A stretch of DNA of 64,000 bases from KACC-23026 sp963829575 (GCA_963829575.1 CAWHJF010000013.1:1-64000), one strand, 5' to 3'; shown: positions 17,514 through 27,007, counted from the first letter of the stretch. Translations and numbers: made by a program. Notes: generated from the letters alone by a model not told the origin.

Positions 17514-19127
17514 GTGGTTCATTTTGACCCAAATTATCACCCATACGCCTCTAAACGGCCTTCTTTTTATGCGAAAAATGGGATGGTTACTACCAGTCAG
17601 CCTCTTGCCGCACAAGCCGGTTTGGATATCCTGAAAAAAGGGGGGAATGCAGTAGATGCAGCGATTGCAACAGCTGCTTGTCTCACGGTTGTTGAACCGA
17701 CCTCCAATGGTATAGGCGGTGATGCCTTTGCGCTTATTTGGATGAAGGGAGACCTCCACGGCCTCAACTCAAGTGGTCCTGCCCCACAAAAATTGTCGAT
17801 TGAAGCTTTAAAAGAAAGGGGCATTGATGAGATTCCGACACATGGTTTTGTACCTGTTACTGTTCCAGGAATCCCGGCCGCCTGGGCCGAATGTTCGAGA
17901 AGATTCGGTTCTCTTCCTTTTAAAGAAGTTTTAGAACCTGCTATTCGTTTAGCCGAAGAAGGGTATCCGCTTTCTCCAGTACTTGGAAAGTTTTGGAAAG
18001 GCGCTTATAACGTCTTTAAAAAGAGACTTAAAGGAGAAGCGTTTTCTTATTGGTTTGAAACATTTGCCCCTAATGGCCGTGCTCCAGCGGTAGGAGAGGT
18101 TTGGGCATCCAAAGCCCATGCTGAGACGCTTCGTTCGATTGCCGAAACGAAAGCGGAATCTTTTTATCGGGGTGAATTAGCAGAGAAAATAGATGCTTTT
18201 TCACGTAAGTATGATGGATTTCTACGCAAAGAAGACCTAGAGGCCTTTCATCCGGAGTGGGTAAATCCAGTTTCCGTTAATTATAAAGGATATGATGTTT
18301 GGGAAATTCCACCAAACGGGCAGGGGATTGTGGCTCTAATTGCCTTAAATATTATGAACCATTTAGAGATTACCGAGAAGGAGAGTCCTGAAACGTACCA
18401 CAAACAAATCGAAGCATTAAAACTTGCCTTTGCAGACGGGCGAGAATATATTACCGACCCAAAGACAATGGAACACACGTTAGAAGGGCTACTATCAATT
18501 GAATATGCTTTGGAAAGAAGCGCTTTGATTGGTGGTGAAGCTTTGGCTCCAATTTCAGGTCAGCCTCCAAAAGGGGGAACGGTTTATCTAGCAACTGCAG
18601 ATCAAGATGGAAATATGGTGTCTTTTATTCAAAGTAACTATATGGGCTTTGGATCAGGTTTAGTTGTTCCTGGAACGGGAATTGCCCTACAGAACCGTGG
18701 GCACAACTTTTCTCTTGACCCGAACCACGCGAATGCCTTGCAACCTGGAAAACGTACTTATCATACTATTATTCCTGGATTTCTGACGAAGGATGGAGAG
18801 GCAGTGGGGCCATTTGGCGTTATGGGTGGGTTTATGCAGCCACAAGGGCATATGCAAGTCATAATGAATACAATTGATTTCCATTTACACCCACAAGCCT
18901 GTTTAGATGCTCCGCGTTGGCAATGGATGCAGGATAAGACGGTAATGGTGGAACCCCATTTTCCTCATCACATCGCTCAAGCCCTTGAAAGTAAGGGACA
19001 TACGATTCAAATTGGACTGGAACCCAATATGTTTGGAAGAGGCCAAATCATTTGGCGGGATCCCAAAACGGGTGTCTTAATTGGAGGTACGGAGTCTCGA
19101 GCAGATGGCGTTGTCGCTATATGGTAA
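17514..19127 (+). CDS. Gamma-glutamyltransferase-like Ntn hydrolase (YwrD-like)
   Basis: A 537-residue member of the gamma-glutamyltranspeptidase family, which self-cleaves before a Thr nucleophile. The predicted nucleophile is Thr356 in KGGTVYLATADQDG, and GGNAVDAAIA (43-52) and SNGIGGDAFA (64-73) are family motifs. There is no signal peptide, unlike secreted Ggt, so it should act in the cytoplasm on imported gamma-glutamyl substrates. GTG start after AAAGGAGTG. It lies just behind the peptide ABC importer, suggesting uptake followed by hydrolysis of gamma-glutamyl peptides; this coupling is inference. Confidence 0.85.
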   Translation: MVHFDPNYHPYASKRPSFYAKNGMVTTSQPLAAQAGLDILKKGGNAVDAAIATAACLTVVEPTSNGIGGDAFALIWMKGDLHGLNSSGPAPQKLSIEALKERGIDEIPTHGFVPVTVPGIPAAWAECSRRFGSLPFKEVLEPAIRLAEEGYPLSPVLGKFWKGAYNVFKKRLKGEAFSYWFETFAPNGRAPAVGEVWASKAHAETLRSIAETKAESFYRGELAEKIDAFSRKYDGFLRKEDLEAFHPEWVNPVSVNYKGYDVWEIPPNGQGIVALIALNIMNHLEITEKESPETYHKQIEALKLAFADGREYITDPKTMEHTLEGLLSIEYALERSALIGGEALAPISGQPPKGGTVYLATADQDGNMVSFIQSNYMGFGSGLVVPGTGIALQNRGHNFSLDPNHANALQPGKRTYHTIIPGFLTKDGEAVGPFGVMGGFMQPQGHMQVIMNTIDFHLHPQACLDAPRWQWMQDKTVMVEPHFPHHIAQALESKGHTIQIGLEPNMFGRGQIIWRDPKTGVLIGGTESRADGVVAIW

Positions 19128-19192
19128 AAGACTATTATTATTTATTGAATAAGTAATTTTGAAGAGAAGACCGAATCTCTCTTACAGAAAGT

Positions 19193-19771
19193 ATGGTGTT
19201 TATGAATTTAGGGAAGCTCTGCCTGGCTTTTCTCCGAGTAGGTTTATTGGGGTATGGAGGGGGTCCTTCATCAATTCCCCTTGTTCATAAGGAAGTTGTG
19301 GAACGTTATCAGTGGATGACGGATGATGAATTTGGCGATGTGTTAGCTCTCGGAAACGCTCTTCCAGGTCCCATTGCCACGAAAATGGCGGGTTATATTG
19401 GTTGGAGAGTTTCAGGGATTTTAGGGTTAATCGTAGCTCTTTTTGCGACCATTTTGCCTACTATTCTATTAATGATTATTTTCCTAGTCTTTTTAAGTTC
19501 CTTTCAAGATCAAGCATGGGTTAAGGGAATGACACGTGCTGTCGTTCCGGTCGTTGCGATCATGTTAGGCTCGTTAACCTGGCAATTTTTTAGTAAGTCA
19601 AAAGACGGAATGGGCTGGGGGTATGCCATTCTTTTAACAATCCTTAGTTTTTTAGCCTTGGAAATTCTTCATATTTCTCCTGCCATAATTGTTGCAATAG
19701 TATTGATGGCGGCCTTACTCATTCCTAATAAGAAAAAAGAAAACAAAAAGGAAAAGAAGGAGGTGGGGTGA
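19193..19771 (+). CDS. Chromate transporter family (CHR) protein, short form, subunit 1
   Basis: A 192-residue membrane protein with about six hydrophobic segments and the CHR motifs FLRVGLLGYGGGP near the N-terminus and LGNALPGPIATKMAGYIG. It is a half-length CHR protein followed by a second half-length gene overlapping by four bases, the usual paired arrangement. The ribosome site is weak; ATG 19193 or 19202. Known members export chromate, but many have unknown anions as substrates. Confidence 0.85.
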   Translation: MVFMNLGKLCLAFLRVGLLGYGGGPSSIPLVHKEVVERYQWMTDDEFGDVLALGNALPGPIATKMAGYIGWRVSGILGLIVALFATILPTILLMIIFLVFLSSFQDQAWVKGMTRAVVPVVAIMLGSLTWQFFSKSKDGMGWGYAILLTILSFLALEILHISPAIIVAIVLMAALLIPNKKKENKKEKKEVG

Positions 19772-20307
19772 TGATCAAGCTCTGGCATATATTCTTAGCT
19801 TTCTTCATTCCTGGGATACTGGGATATGGGGGAGGTCCGGCTTCCATTCCGTTAGTGGAAAACCAAGTGGTTGGCAATTACCATTGGTTAACAGTAGATG
19901 AATTTAGTCGTGTGTTGGCTTTAGGCAATGCTTTACCAGGTCCAATCGCTACAAAAATGGCGGGTTATATTGGTTTTGTGGACGGCGGTATATTGGGAAG
20001 CCTCGTAGGGATTTTTGCAACCGTCGCTCCATCCTTGCTCCTTATGATTGTACTACTTAGAATTCTTTATAAATTTAGGGACTCTCCAAAAGTGAAACGA
20101 CTTACCCTTTTGATTCGGCCGACAATTGCTGTGCTATTAGGCGTCATGACGTATAATTTCCTACACAACTCGATCTTAAAAGGAGGTTGGGGGCAAACGG
20201 TTTTTTTAGTTGGGGTTGGTTTCGTCCTTCTAGAGCGTTTGAAAATCCACCCGGCTTTTGTGATCGTTGGTGCACTTGGTTACGGTGCTTTGTTTATGGC
20301 TTATTAA
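19768..20307 (+). CDS. Chromate transporter family (CHR) protein, short form, subunit 2
   Basis: A 179-residue partner of the preceding protein with the same motifs (GILGYGGGPASIPL and LGNALPGPIATKMAGYIG), showing that the pair arose by duplication. GAAGGAGGTGGG precedes the start. The two subunits probably assemble as an antiparallel heterodimer. Confidence 0.85.
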   Translation: MMIKLWHIFLAFFIPGILGYGGGPASIPLVENQVVGNYHWLTVDEFSRVLALGNALPGPIATKMAGYIGFVDGGILGSLVGIFATVAPSLLLMIVLLRILYKFRDSPKVKRLTLLIRPTIAVLLGVMTYNFLHNSILKGGWGQTVFLVGVGFVLLERLKIHPAFVIVGALGYGALFMAY

Positions 20308-20314
20308 TTTTTTT

Positions 20315-20362
20315 AAAAAGAGGTTTCCCCCCGTTCAATTGAACGGGGGGAAACCTCTTTTT
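20315..20362. terminator. Strong bidirectional terminator
   Basis: A 22-bp perfect stem (arm AGAGGTTTCCCCCCGTTC) with an AATT loop is flanked by A and T runs. It ends the transporter operon and may also stop the opposite gene at 20484. Confidence 0.93.
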
Positions 20363-20483
20363 CACTCATTTAGTAAAGGTAGGAATCCTTGAACATATAT
20401 TCTGAATTGGGTTGTAAGTGCCTTCCCAACAGTATATTTGTCAATCTTGTCCATTCCTTTTCTGACGGCTTAGCTCAACCCAT

Positions 20484-21755
20484 TCACTTTACTTCATTAA
20501 ATATATAGGTGTTTAAAAACGCATTGCGGAACTTGCCGTCTGGATCATACTTTCTTAGTAGTTGTTGAAAGGCGGGCATTTTTTCATAAAGGGCCTGGAT
20601 GTTGTCTGGGGAAGTCGTAAAAAGTTTTCCCCAATGTGGTTTCGCTTGAAAAGGTGCGAGCTGGGATTCGATGAGTGGCAGCACCTTTTGAACATCAGTC
20701 CAATTGTCTTGCCATGTAAAATGAAAGGCAACGGAATCCTGCTGATAGGAGGGGCTCATCCAGAGGTCGTCCTGTGCGATGGTCCTCACTTCAGAGATTA
20801 ATAGATGTGGTGCAATCTGGTCGCGAATGTCGTTCATTGCACAAAGTGCCTCATAGGCATACTCACGCGCCATAATATATTCACTTTGCAGTTCTTGCCC
20901 TTTACTTGGAGTGAAATCCATTCGAAAGTGTGGCAACCGCTCAAGTGGGTTTCCAGGTACACCAAGTTGAGCGGTGCAATTCTCTGCACCAACCCCGGGC
21001 ACAGGGTGGAGATGCTCTTTGGCTGCTTTTGCCCCGTGAAAATTTTCTCTGTGCGAATGGGTCTTATCCTCCGACACTCTACTCTTCAACCACACTTGAT
21101 TAAAGTGATCGTTCTGCCAATCTGTAAAAAGACTCACGCTATAGGCACTTGAAAAAATGGATTCAAAATGGTGCTCGAGTTCGGTTAATGGAAGGTTCTC
21201 ATAAACATCTTGTCTTATTTGGACACTTGGAAGGACATCGAGTGTGAGTGTTGTGACGACACCAAGGCCGCCGAGTCCTACAATGGCACCTTGTAATTCC
21301 TCAACGGACGTTTCCCTTGAAAACGTGACAAGACGTCCATCCGCGGTCACAACGTCCATAGCGCGCACGGCTGCAGCTAAATTTGGATTGCCGTTGCCTG
21401 ATCCATGGGTGGCAGTGGCACAGGCGCCAGCGACCGAAATGTGCGGAAGGGAAGCAAGGTTATGCAAGGTATAGCCTTCTTGCTCGAGTACATGACACAG
21501 GTCCCCATACTGAATTCCAGCTTCCACCGTTACGGTTTTATTTTTTAGATCAATGGATAAAACCTTGTTTAGTTTTTGTAAAGAGAGGATGGCCTCGTCC
21601 GAATCCGCAATGCGATTAAATGAGTGGCGGGTTCCGACCACACGTAGCTTGTTTAATTTTGTAACCAATTGTTGAACCTCTTCCACCGATTCAGGTTCAT
21701 ACCAGTTTGTCGTGCTGTATTGAAAATTACCTGCCCAGTTTCTTTTCACACCCAT
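20484..21755 (-). CDS. FAD-linked oxidoreductase, alditol/xylitol oxidase-like
   Basis: A 423-residue flavoenzyme of the vanillyl-alcohol oxidase fold. His44 in GTRHSFN matches the histidine that binds FAD covalently in alditol oxidase. HISVAGACATATHGSG is the FAD-binding loop, and the C-terminal HWGK motif is typical of AldO and related sugar-alcohol or gulonolactone-type oxidases. The ATG at 21755 is preferred because AAAGGAGTG lies seven bases upstream; the GTG nine bases before it overlaps that site. Substrate by family: polyols such as xylitol or sorbitol, oxidised at C1 with production of hydrogen peroxide. It is a single-gene unit with no catalase neighbour. Confidence 0.84.
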   Translation of the reverse strand: MGVKRNWAGNFQYSTTNWYEPESVEEVQQLVTKLNKLRVVGTRHSFNRIADSDEAILSLQKLNKVLSIDLKNKTVTVEAGIQYGDLCHVLEQEGYTLHNLASLPHISVAGACATATHGSGNGNPNLAAAVRAMDVVTADGRLVTFSRETSVEELQGAIVGLGGLGVVTTLTLDVLPSVQIRQDVYENLPLTELEHHFESIFSSAYSVSLFTDWQNDHFNQVWLKSRVSEDKTHSHRENFHGAKAAKEHLHPVPGVGAENCTAQLGVPGNPLERLPHFRMDFTPSKGQELQSEYIMAREYAYEALCAMNDIRDQIAPHLLISEVRTIAQDDLWMSPSYQQDSVAFHFTWQDNWTDVQKVLPLIESQLAPFQAKPHWGKLFTTSPDNIQALYEKMPAFQQLLRKYDPDGKFRNAFLNTYIFNEVK

Positions 21756-21856
21756 GCGTCCCACTCCTTTACCTTTACTCGGCTCTAAAACTTATGTACG
21801 AGATTAATACTTGTATTTTAACATATTATATGGTTCACAACTTTGTAATCGCTGTA

Positions 21857-21884
21857 GAAGCATTGGATCCGTCCCCACGCTTCC
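21857..21884. repeat. Partial GGGGACGG-type palindromic repeat
   Basis: GAAGCATTGGATCCGTCCCC followed by ACGCTTCC is a degenerate single arm of the palindromic element found again at 22345-22423 and 22921-22965. Confidence 0.5.
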
Positions 21885-21943
21885 TTACGGGAGCAAAATC
21901 GAGTATACTAAAGCAAATCGTACTATTATTGGAGGGCAACACC

Positions 21944-22150
21944 ATGACAGATTCGAATCAGACCAATCAAGCAGATCAACCAAAAAAGAAGATGAGTTTA
22001 CAAGATGCGGTCAAACAACAGTTAGCAAATAAGAAAAGCAAGTTAGCGGCAGGCACTTCAAATGGGGGCGGTCCTCAAGACGCGAAGCAATTGAAGAGTC
22101 AGCAATCCAATAAAGTGATGAACCAACGCAGACGAATGGGTGCCAAGTGA
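21944..22150 (+). CDS. Small hydrophilic protein of unknown function
   Basis: A 68-residue, Gln/Lys/Asn-rich soluble protein with no known domain, starting 11 bases after a GGAGGG ribosome site. The C-terminus is basic (QRRRMGAK). It overlaps the ywbE start by four bases (GTGA), so the two are made together. Such a basic tail could suit RNA or ribosome contact, but that is only a guess. Confidence 0.7.
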   Translation: MTDSNQTNQADQPKKKMSLQDAVKQQLANKKSKLAAGTSNGGGPQDAKQLKSQQSNKVMNQRRRMGAK

Positions 22151-22338
22151 ACGGACAGAACCGTAAAGACTTGGCACCAGGAACAGCGGTTGAAATCGTA
22201 CTTAAAGCCGATCAAAGAACGGGTAAGCTAACGAGCGGCGTTGTGAAAGACATTTTGACCAAATCAAGTTTCCACCCGCATGGAATCAAAGTCAGACTTA
22301 CCGATGGACAAGTTGGTCGAGTTCAGAATATAAAGTGA
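22147..22338 (+). CDS. ywbE: YwbE family protein (DUF2196)
   Basis: A 63-residue protein with the conserved YwbE segments VLKADQRTGKLT, GVVKDILT and HPHGIKVRL-DGQVGRVQ. GTG start, coupled to the preceding small gene. YwbE is a widespread small basic protein of unclear function in Bacillales. Confidence 0.88.
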   Translation: MNGQNRKDLAPGTAVEIVLKADQRTGKLTSGVVKDILTKSSFHPHGIKVRLTDGQVGRVQNIK

Positions 22339-22344
22339 AGTAGG

Positions 22345-22423
22345 ACGCATGGGGACGGAGCTTTTGCTTCCTGATTTATGATAAACCCTAGTAGGAAGCA
22401 ACGGAACCGTCCCCGTGCTTCCA
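22345..22423. repeat. Palindromic GGGGACGG repeat
   Basis: GCATGGGGACGGAGC and the following TTTTGCTTCCT are matched downstream by AGGAAGCAACGGAACCG and TCCCCGTGC, making a roughly 26-bp imperfect stem with a 24-base loop. It belongs to the same family as 22921-22965. Such GGGACGG...CCGTCCC elements recur in many Firmicutes genomes. It could act as terminator or mRNA stabiliser between ywbE and the next gene. Confidence 0.7.
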
Positions 22424-22439
22424 CATTTTTGGAGGTACT

Positions 22440-22919
22440 ATGTTAACTTTTCAAGAGAAATTAAGTATTATTGAATCTTTTCCTGAATTAACGCGCAATG
22501 ATGTGTCACTCGGTCGGGTGAATTTCCAGTATGAAGAAAGTGTCTTCAATAAAAAGAATGTTGTCTATCATCTTCATCCGAATGGGAATGGATTTGTTTA
22601 TGCGGCCCATCTAAGATTTTATGAGGCAGATGAGAATGGTTATGTGAATATACGTGATTTTACCGAGCAACAACTACGCATAATCATTGAAAAGTCCATT
22701 CATTTTATGACTGAAAAGCCAAAAGACGAAACAGAAGAACAAGGTCCACTTAATGAAGTGTGGAAGGATCGGCAAGGTCACACTTTGACACTCGTTGAAG
22801 AAAACGAAGACACTTGGAATGTCTATGCCGGTGAAAATCTTGAGGGAATGTTCGGTGCATATGATGAAGCCGTCGATTATCTCCTTGAAGAAGGCTTCAG
22901 AGTGAATAAAAAGAAATGA
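22440..22919 (+). CDS. Conserved hypothetical protein, 159 residues
   Basis: A soluble, acidic protein starting after GGAGGT. I do not recognise a characterised family. It has an N-terminal half with aromatic beta-rich segments (VVYHLHPNGNGFVYAAHLRFY) and a C-terminal half rich in Glu, ending EEGFRVNKKK. The interest is that a decayed relative lies at 2473-2640, so the gene has been duplicated in this genome. It is flanked on both sides by GGGGACGG palindromes. Confidence 0.72.
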   Translation: MLTFQEKLSIIESFPELTRNDVSLGRVNFQYEESVFNKKNVVYHLHPNGNGFVYAAHLRFYEADENGYVNIRDFTEQQLRIIIEKSIHFMTEKPKDETEEQGPLNEVWKDRQGHTLTLVEENEDTWNVYAGENLEGMFGAYDEAVDYLLEEGFRVNKKK

Positions 22920-22920
22920 T

Positions 22921-22965
22921 GAAGCGCGGGGACGGAGCAACGGAACCGTCCCCATGCTCCCCTCA
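22921..22965. repeat. Palindromic GGGGACGG repeat, compact form
   Basis: GAAGCGCGGGGACGG and CCGTCCCCATGCTCC form a stem around AGCAACGGAA. It is the same sequence family as 22345-22423, with a much shorter loop. It lies between the hypothetical gene and fbp. Confidence 0.7.
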
Positions 22966-22995
22966 TGCCCCCTATTGAAAGGAGGATTTATTGAG

Positions 22996-24924
22996 TTGAA
23001 CAAGGACTATCTAGATCTGCTTGCTCAGAGGTTTGATCGTGAAGAGAAAGTGGTTACGGAGATTATAAATCTTGAAGCGATTTTAAATTTGCCAAAGGGA
23101 ACTGAGCATTTTGTAAGTGACCTACATGGTGAATATCAGGCCTTCCAGCATGTGTTAAGAAATGGCTCAGGGAAGGTCAAAGAAAAAATACGGGATATTT
23201 TTAAAGCGGAATTAACAGAAGAAGACATCAATGAATTTGCGACAGTTGTCTATTATCCGGAAGAAAAATTGAAGTTGATTAAAAATAGTTGTGCTTACGA
23301 AGCAGAATTAAACGAGTGGTACAGAACCTTCATACCTCAAATGATCCGATTGATCCCATACACATCCTCAAAATACACACGCTCAAAACTAAGGAAAGCC
23401 CTACCAGAGCAATTTGTTTTTATTATAGAAGAGTTGATTTATAAAACCGAAGAATATGCTAATAAGAAACCCTATTATTCCAGTATTCTGGACCAAATTA
23501 TTCAACTTGGCCAGGCAGATAAGCTCATCATAGGGCTTGCGTATACGATTCAGCGATTGGTTGTGGACCATCTTCATGTTGTTGGGGATATTTATGACCG
23601 AGGACCTGAGCCTGATCAAATCATGGACACGTTAATCAACTATCATTCAGTCGATATTCAGTGGGGTAATCATGATGTGCTTTGGCTAGGTGCTTATGCG
23701 GGTTCAAAGGTTTGCCTTGCCAATATTATTCGGATCTGTGCGCGTTATGACAATTTGGATATTATTGAAGATGCATATGGCATCAATTTAAGACCGTTAC
23801 AAAATCTTGCAGAAAAGTATTATGACGATAACCTCGCTTTTAGACCCAAACGTCAGTCTGATGAAAAGAAATCGGATCAAGAAATTAGACAGATCACGAA
23901 AATCCATCAAGCGATTGCGATGATTCAGTTTAAACTGGAGAGCCCGATCATTAAAAGACGTCCTTTCTTCAACATGAAAGAAAGACTTTTACTTGAAAAA
24001 GTCGATTATGAGAAAAAGGACATCCATCTCCATGGGCATACCTATCCGCTCGAAAACTCATGCTTCGCTACAGTGAATCCCGATCATCCAGATCAATTAT
24101 TAGAAGAAGAACAGCAGGTGATCGACAAGTTGCTGTTTTCTGTTCAACACTCGGAGAAACTCGCGAGACATATGACTTTTTTAATGAAAAAAGGTAGCCT
24201 TTATTTGAACTACAACGGGAATTTATTGATCCATGGCTGTATTCCGTTAGATGAATCTGGAAAGATGGAGAAGATGGTGATCGAGGATCGACCATATGCG
24301 GGACGTGAGTTGCTGGACATCTTCGAAAAAAATTTACGCCATAGTTTTGCCCACCCAGAAATAACGGACGACCTTGCGACAGATATGGTGTGGTACTTAT
24401 GGACAGGTGAATATTCCTCTCTTTTTGGAAAAAGAGAGATGACAACCTTCGAAAGGTACTTTATTAAGGACAAGAAGACCCATAAAGAGAGAAAGAATCC
24501 TTATTATTATTTGCGTGAAAATGAAGCGGTCTGCCGTAATATTTTGACCGAATTTGGGCTCGATCCGGATCATGGTCATATCATTAATGGTCATACACCC
24601 GTCAAGGAAATTGAGGGTGAAAATCCAGTGAAAGCGAATGGAAAGATGGTTGTCATCGATGGGGGCTTTTCAAAAGCCTATCAATCGACAACGGGAATTG
24701 CGGGGTACACCTTATTATATAATTCTTTTGGCATGCAATTGGTTGCCCATCAAAAGTTCAGTTCCAAAGAAGATGTGCTAAGAGATGGGAACGATGTGTT
24801 ATCCGTTAAGCGTTTGGTGGACAAAGAACTGGAGCGGGTAAAAGTACGAGAAACGAACAATGGGGAGAAAATCTTGCAGGAAATCGCCATTCTAAAAAGT
24901 CTGATGGAAGATCGTTATATGTGA
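22996..24924 (+). CDS. fbp: Fructose-1,6-bisphosphatase, class III
   Basis: A 642-residue gluconeogenic enzyme of the Firmicutes-specific class III, which has a metallophosphatase core. Visible metal-site motifs are SDLHGEY (D42, H44), GDIYDRG (197-203) and WGNHD (G224-D227), with NGHTP near the C-terminus. TTG 22996 after GGAGG is the likely start; the open frame upstream lies in the palindromic repeat. Terminator follows. Confidence 0.93.
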   Translation: MNKDYLDLLAQRFDREEKVVTEIINLEAILNLPKGTEHFVSDLHGEYQAFQHVLRNGSGKVKEKIRDIFKAELTEEDINEFATVVYYPEEKLKLIKNSCAYEAELNEWYRTFIPQMIRLIPYTSSKYTRSKLRKALPEQFVFIIEELIYKTEEYANKKPYYSSILDQIIQLGQADKLIIGLAYTIQRLVVDHLHVVGDIYDRGPEPDQIMDTLINYHSVDIQWGNHDVLWLGAYAGSKVCLANIIRICARYDNLDIIEDAYGINLRPLQNLAEKYYDDNLAFRPKRQSDEKKSDQEIRQITKIHQAIAMIQFKLESPIIKRRPFFNMKERLLLEKVDYEKKDIHLHGHTYPLENSCFATVNPDHPDQLLEEEQQVIDKLLFSVQHSEKLARHMTFLMKKGSLYLNYNGNLLIHGCIPLDESGKMEKMVIEDRPYAGRELLDIFEKNLRHSFAHPEITDDLATDMVWYLWTGEYSSLFGKREMTTFERYFIKDKKTHKERKNPYYYLRENEAVCRNILTEFGLDPDHGHIINGHTPVKEIEGENPVKANGKMVVIDGGFSKAYQSTTGIAGYTLLYNSFGMQLVAHQKFSSKEDVLRDGNDVLSVKRLVDKELERVKVRETNNGEKILQEIAILKSLMEDRYM

Positions 24925-24958
24925 GACTGAGGCATTAGCCAGTTCTGACAAAAAATAG

Positions 24959-25010
24959 AAAGATCCGTCTCAAAAGCGTCCTTAGCTTTTGAAACGGATC
25001 TTCTTCTTTT
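24959..25010. terminator. Terminator between fbp and the diguanylate cyclase gene
   Basis: AAGATCCGTCTCAAAAGC pairs with GCTTTTGAAACGGATCTT around a seven-base loop, followed by TCTTCTTTT. It serves the convergent pair. Confidence 0.88.
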
Positions 25011-25018
25011 AAAACCCT

Positions 25019-27007
25019 TTAATCCTTATAGGCATTCACGCGATTTCTCCCTGAGCGTTTGGAGTCATACAAGGCACGGTCGGCTTGACCAATAAATGCA
25101 TTTAAACCTGCAATCGCATCAGAATTTTGGCTTGTTGTCACACCAAAACTCCCCGTTACGACGCTAGAAACCTTTGAGTGGGAGTGAGGAATGGCCAGAG
25201 CATATACCGCTTTACGAATTGTTTCAGCCATTTCAACGGCATTGTCTAAATTCGTCTCCGGCAAGAGGACGGCAAATTCCTCACCTCCATAGCGAAAGAC
25301 TCGATCGCCTGGTCGTTGCAGAATATGTTCAGCGGTCCGAGCTACCCTCTTTAATACGTCGTCCCCACACTGATGTCCGTAGGTATCGTTATAGCTTTTA
25401 AAATAATCAATATCAAACAAGATGAGAGAGACAGGGTTCTTCCGATTAATGGTTTTCACGCAGTCTTCTAAATAGGTGTCAAAGGAACGGCGATTGAGAA
25501 TCCCTGTTAGGCCATCCAAGTGGGCTAATTTTTCTAACTGTTGATTCATATTTATAAGCTGTTTTTCGAGGGTCTTTCGTTTCGTTATATCTCGAATTAC
25601 AACCAGAATGGAGGGCTTCCCTTCATACATCACAAAGGTTCCAGAGGACTCGACATCCATGAGACACTCATCTTTTCGAACCATTTGGTATTCAACCAAG
25701 GGGGTGATTTCTCTCTGGCTAAGAATTTTATTCATTCGCTCAGAGATTAGATTATGGAACTCAGGAGAAACGAAGGAAAGAAAGGGTTTATTGATCCAAT
25801 CCTCAAAGAATTCTAATCCAAATAGTGTCAAACATTCTGGGTTTAAGAAAACAAATTTTCCATCTTGAAGCACAGTTAAACCAACTGGCAAAAAGTTCGT
25901 CAAAGTCCGGTAACGTGCCTCATGCGTTTTCACTTTTTCATACAGGGTACGTAATTCCTTCTGTTGCCCTTCTAGGGTTAGATGACTCTCTTCTAATGAA
26001 GTTGTGTATACTTGAAGCGTATTCAGCAGTTCATCCTGTTGCATTTGATAAGACATAATTTCATCGTTTTGGGCTTGAAGCTCCTCAGATTGGGCTTCAA
26101 TTTCTTGAAACGATTGAACCAAACGTTTGTGAGTGTCACCCAACTCATCATGTTGTTGATGCAAGGTGACATAAAGTCGGTTCAACTCCAAAAGGAAACT
26201 ACTAAAGACCGTACCCGCTGATAGGAGTGAGTCAATTCGGGCGACATACCAACCCAATGAGTAACGTTCTCCCGCATATAACGTAACGAGTATATCGAGA
26301 GAAGAGGCTAGTACCGCAACAATCAGCCATAAATGAATGACGTCCTTCGCTCGCCCAATTATAAGAACCCCAACGAGCGCGACAAAATTAATAATGAGTA
26401 TGGCTGGACCCACGCCCGATGAGATGAGAATATGGTAATTCCCTTTTTGGACGATGACAGGAAGTTCGGAGTGATCCCGGGTAAAGAGCATGGTTAAGAA
26501 AATGATTAATAATAAAACAAACCCTAACACGCTCCAACCATATAGCCTAAGAGGTTGTCTTAAGGGTTTGGAGCGGTTTGTTCTGAGACTAATCAAGTAA
26601 ACGAATAAGCTGATTGCAAATCCTCCATGCCAGGCGACCCAAAACCAAACGGCGGTTTGTGTGCCTGCCCCCAAAAGACCCGTAGAAGAAAAGACGCCTG
26701 GGAACGTTAGAATATGAGGGATTGTTATCCAACTCGAAAAAAAGTAGGTCCCTGAAAGAAAGAGCATAGGGAGAGATCGGCTGACTAGAAATTGCCTGAA
26801 AAACAGAAAACCCGTCAAAAAGTCCATACCAAAAATCAACGCAATAAAAGCGGGTAAAAAAGGTTGGACCTCAGGTAACGGCATTTTGGCGAAAGGTAAT
26901 GCTAATACAGAGGCAAGGGTTAAAATAGCAGCAAGAACTCCCGCTGTGAGCTTTTGTTTTTCGGTAGGTAGAGAAGAATAAAAATTGAATGTGTTTGTGT
27001 TGGACAT
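25019..27007 (-). CDS. Membrane PAS-GGDEF diguanylate cyclase
   Basis: A protein of about 662 residues. The N-terminal 270 residues hold about eight membrane segments, then a coiled coil (about 285-370), a PAS domain (about 370-480, PVGLTVLQDGKFVFLNPE) and a C-terminal GGDEF domain. The active-site loop reads GGEEF (574-578), which is catalytic, and RPGD five residues before it is an inhibitory I-site, so product feedback is expected. It makes the second messenger c-di-GMP from GTP. ATG 27007 is preferred; a GTG 15 bases upstream abuts the AAGG. Confidence 0.9.
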   Translation of the reverse strand: MSNTNTFNFYSSLPTEKQKLTAGVLAAILTLASVLALPFAKMPLPEVQPFLPAFIALIFGMDFLTGFLFFRQFLVSRSLPMLFLSGTYFFSSWITIPHILTFPGVFSSTGLLGAGTQTAVWFWVAWHGGFAISLFVYLISLRTNRSKPLRQPLRLYGWSVLGFVLLLIIFLTMLFTRDHSELPVIVQKGNYHILISSGVGPAILIINFVALVGVLIIGRAKDVIHLWLIVAVLASSLDILVTLYAGERYSLGWYVARIDSLLSAGTVFSSFLLELNRLYVTLHQQHDELGDTHKRLVQSFQEIEAQSEELQAQNDEIMSYQMQQDELLNTLQVYTTSLEESHLTLEGQQKELRTLYEKVKTHEARYRTLTNFLPVGLTVLQDGKFVFLNPECLTLFGLEFFEDWINKPFLSFVSPEFHNLISERMNKILSQREITPLVEYQMVRKDECLMDVESSGTFVMYEGKPSILVVIRDITKRKTLEKQLINMNQQLEKLAHLDGLTGILNRRSFDTYLEDCVKTINRKNPVSLILFDIDYFKSYNDTYGHQCGDDVLKRVARTAEHILQRPGDRVFRYGGEEFAVLLPETNLDNAVEMAETIRKAVYALAIPHSHSKVSSVVTGSFGVTTSQNSDAIAGLNAFIGQADRALYDSKRSGRNRVNAYKD

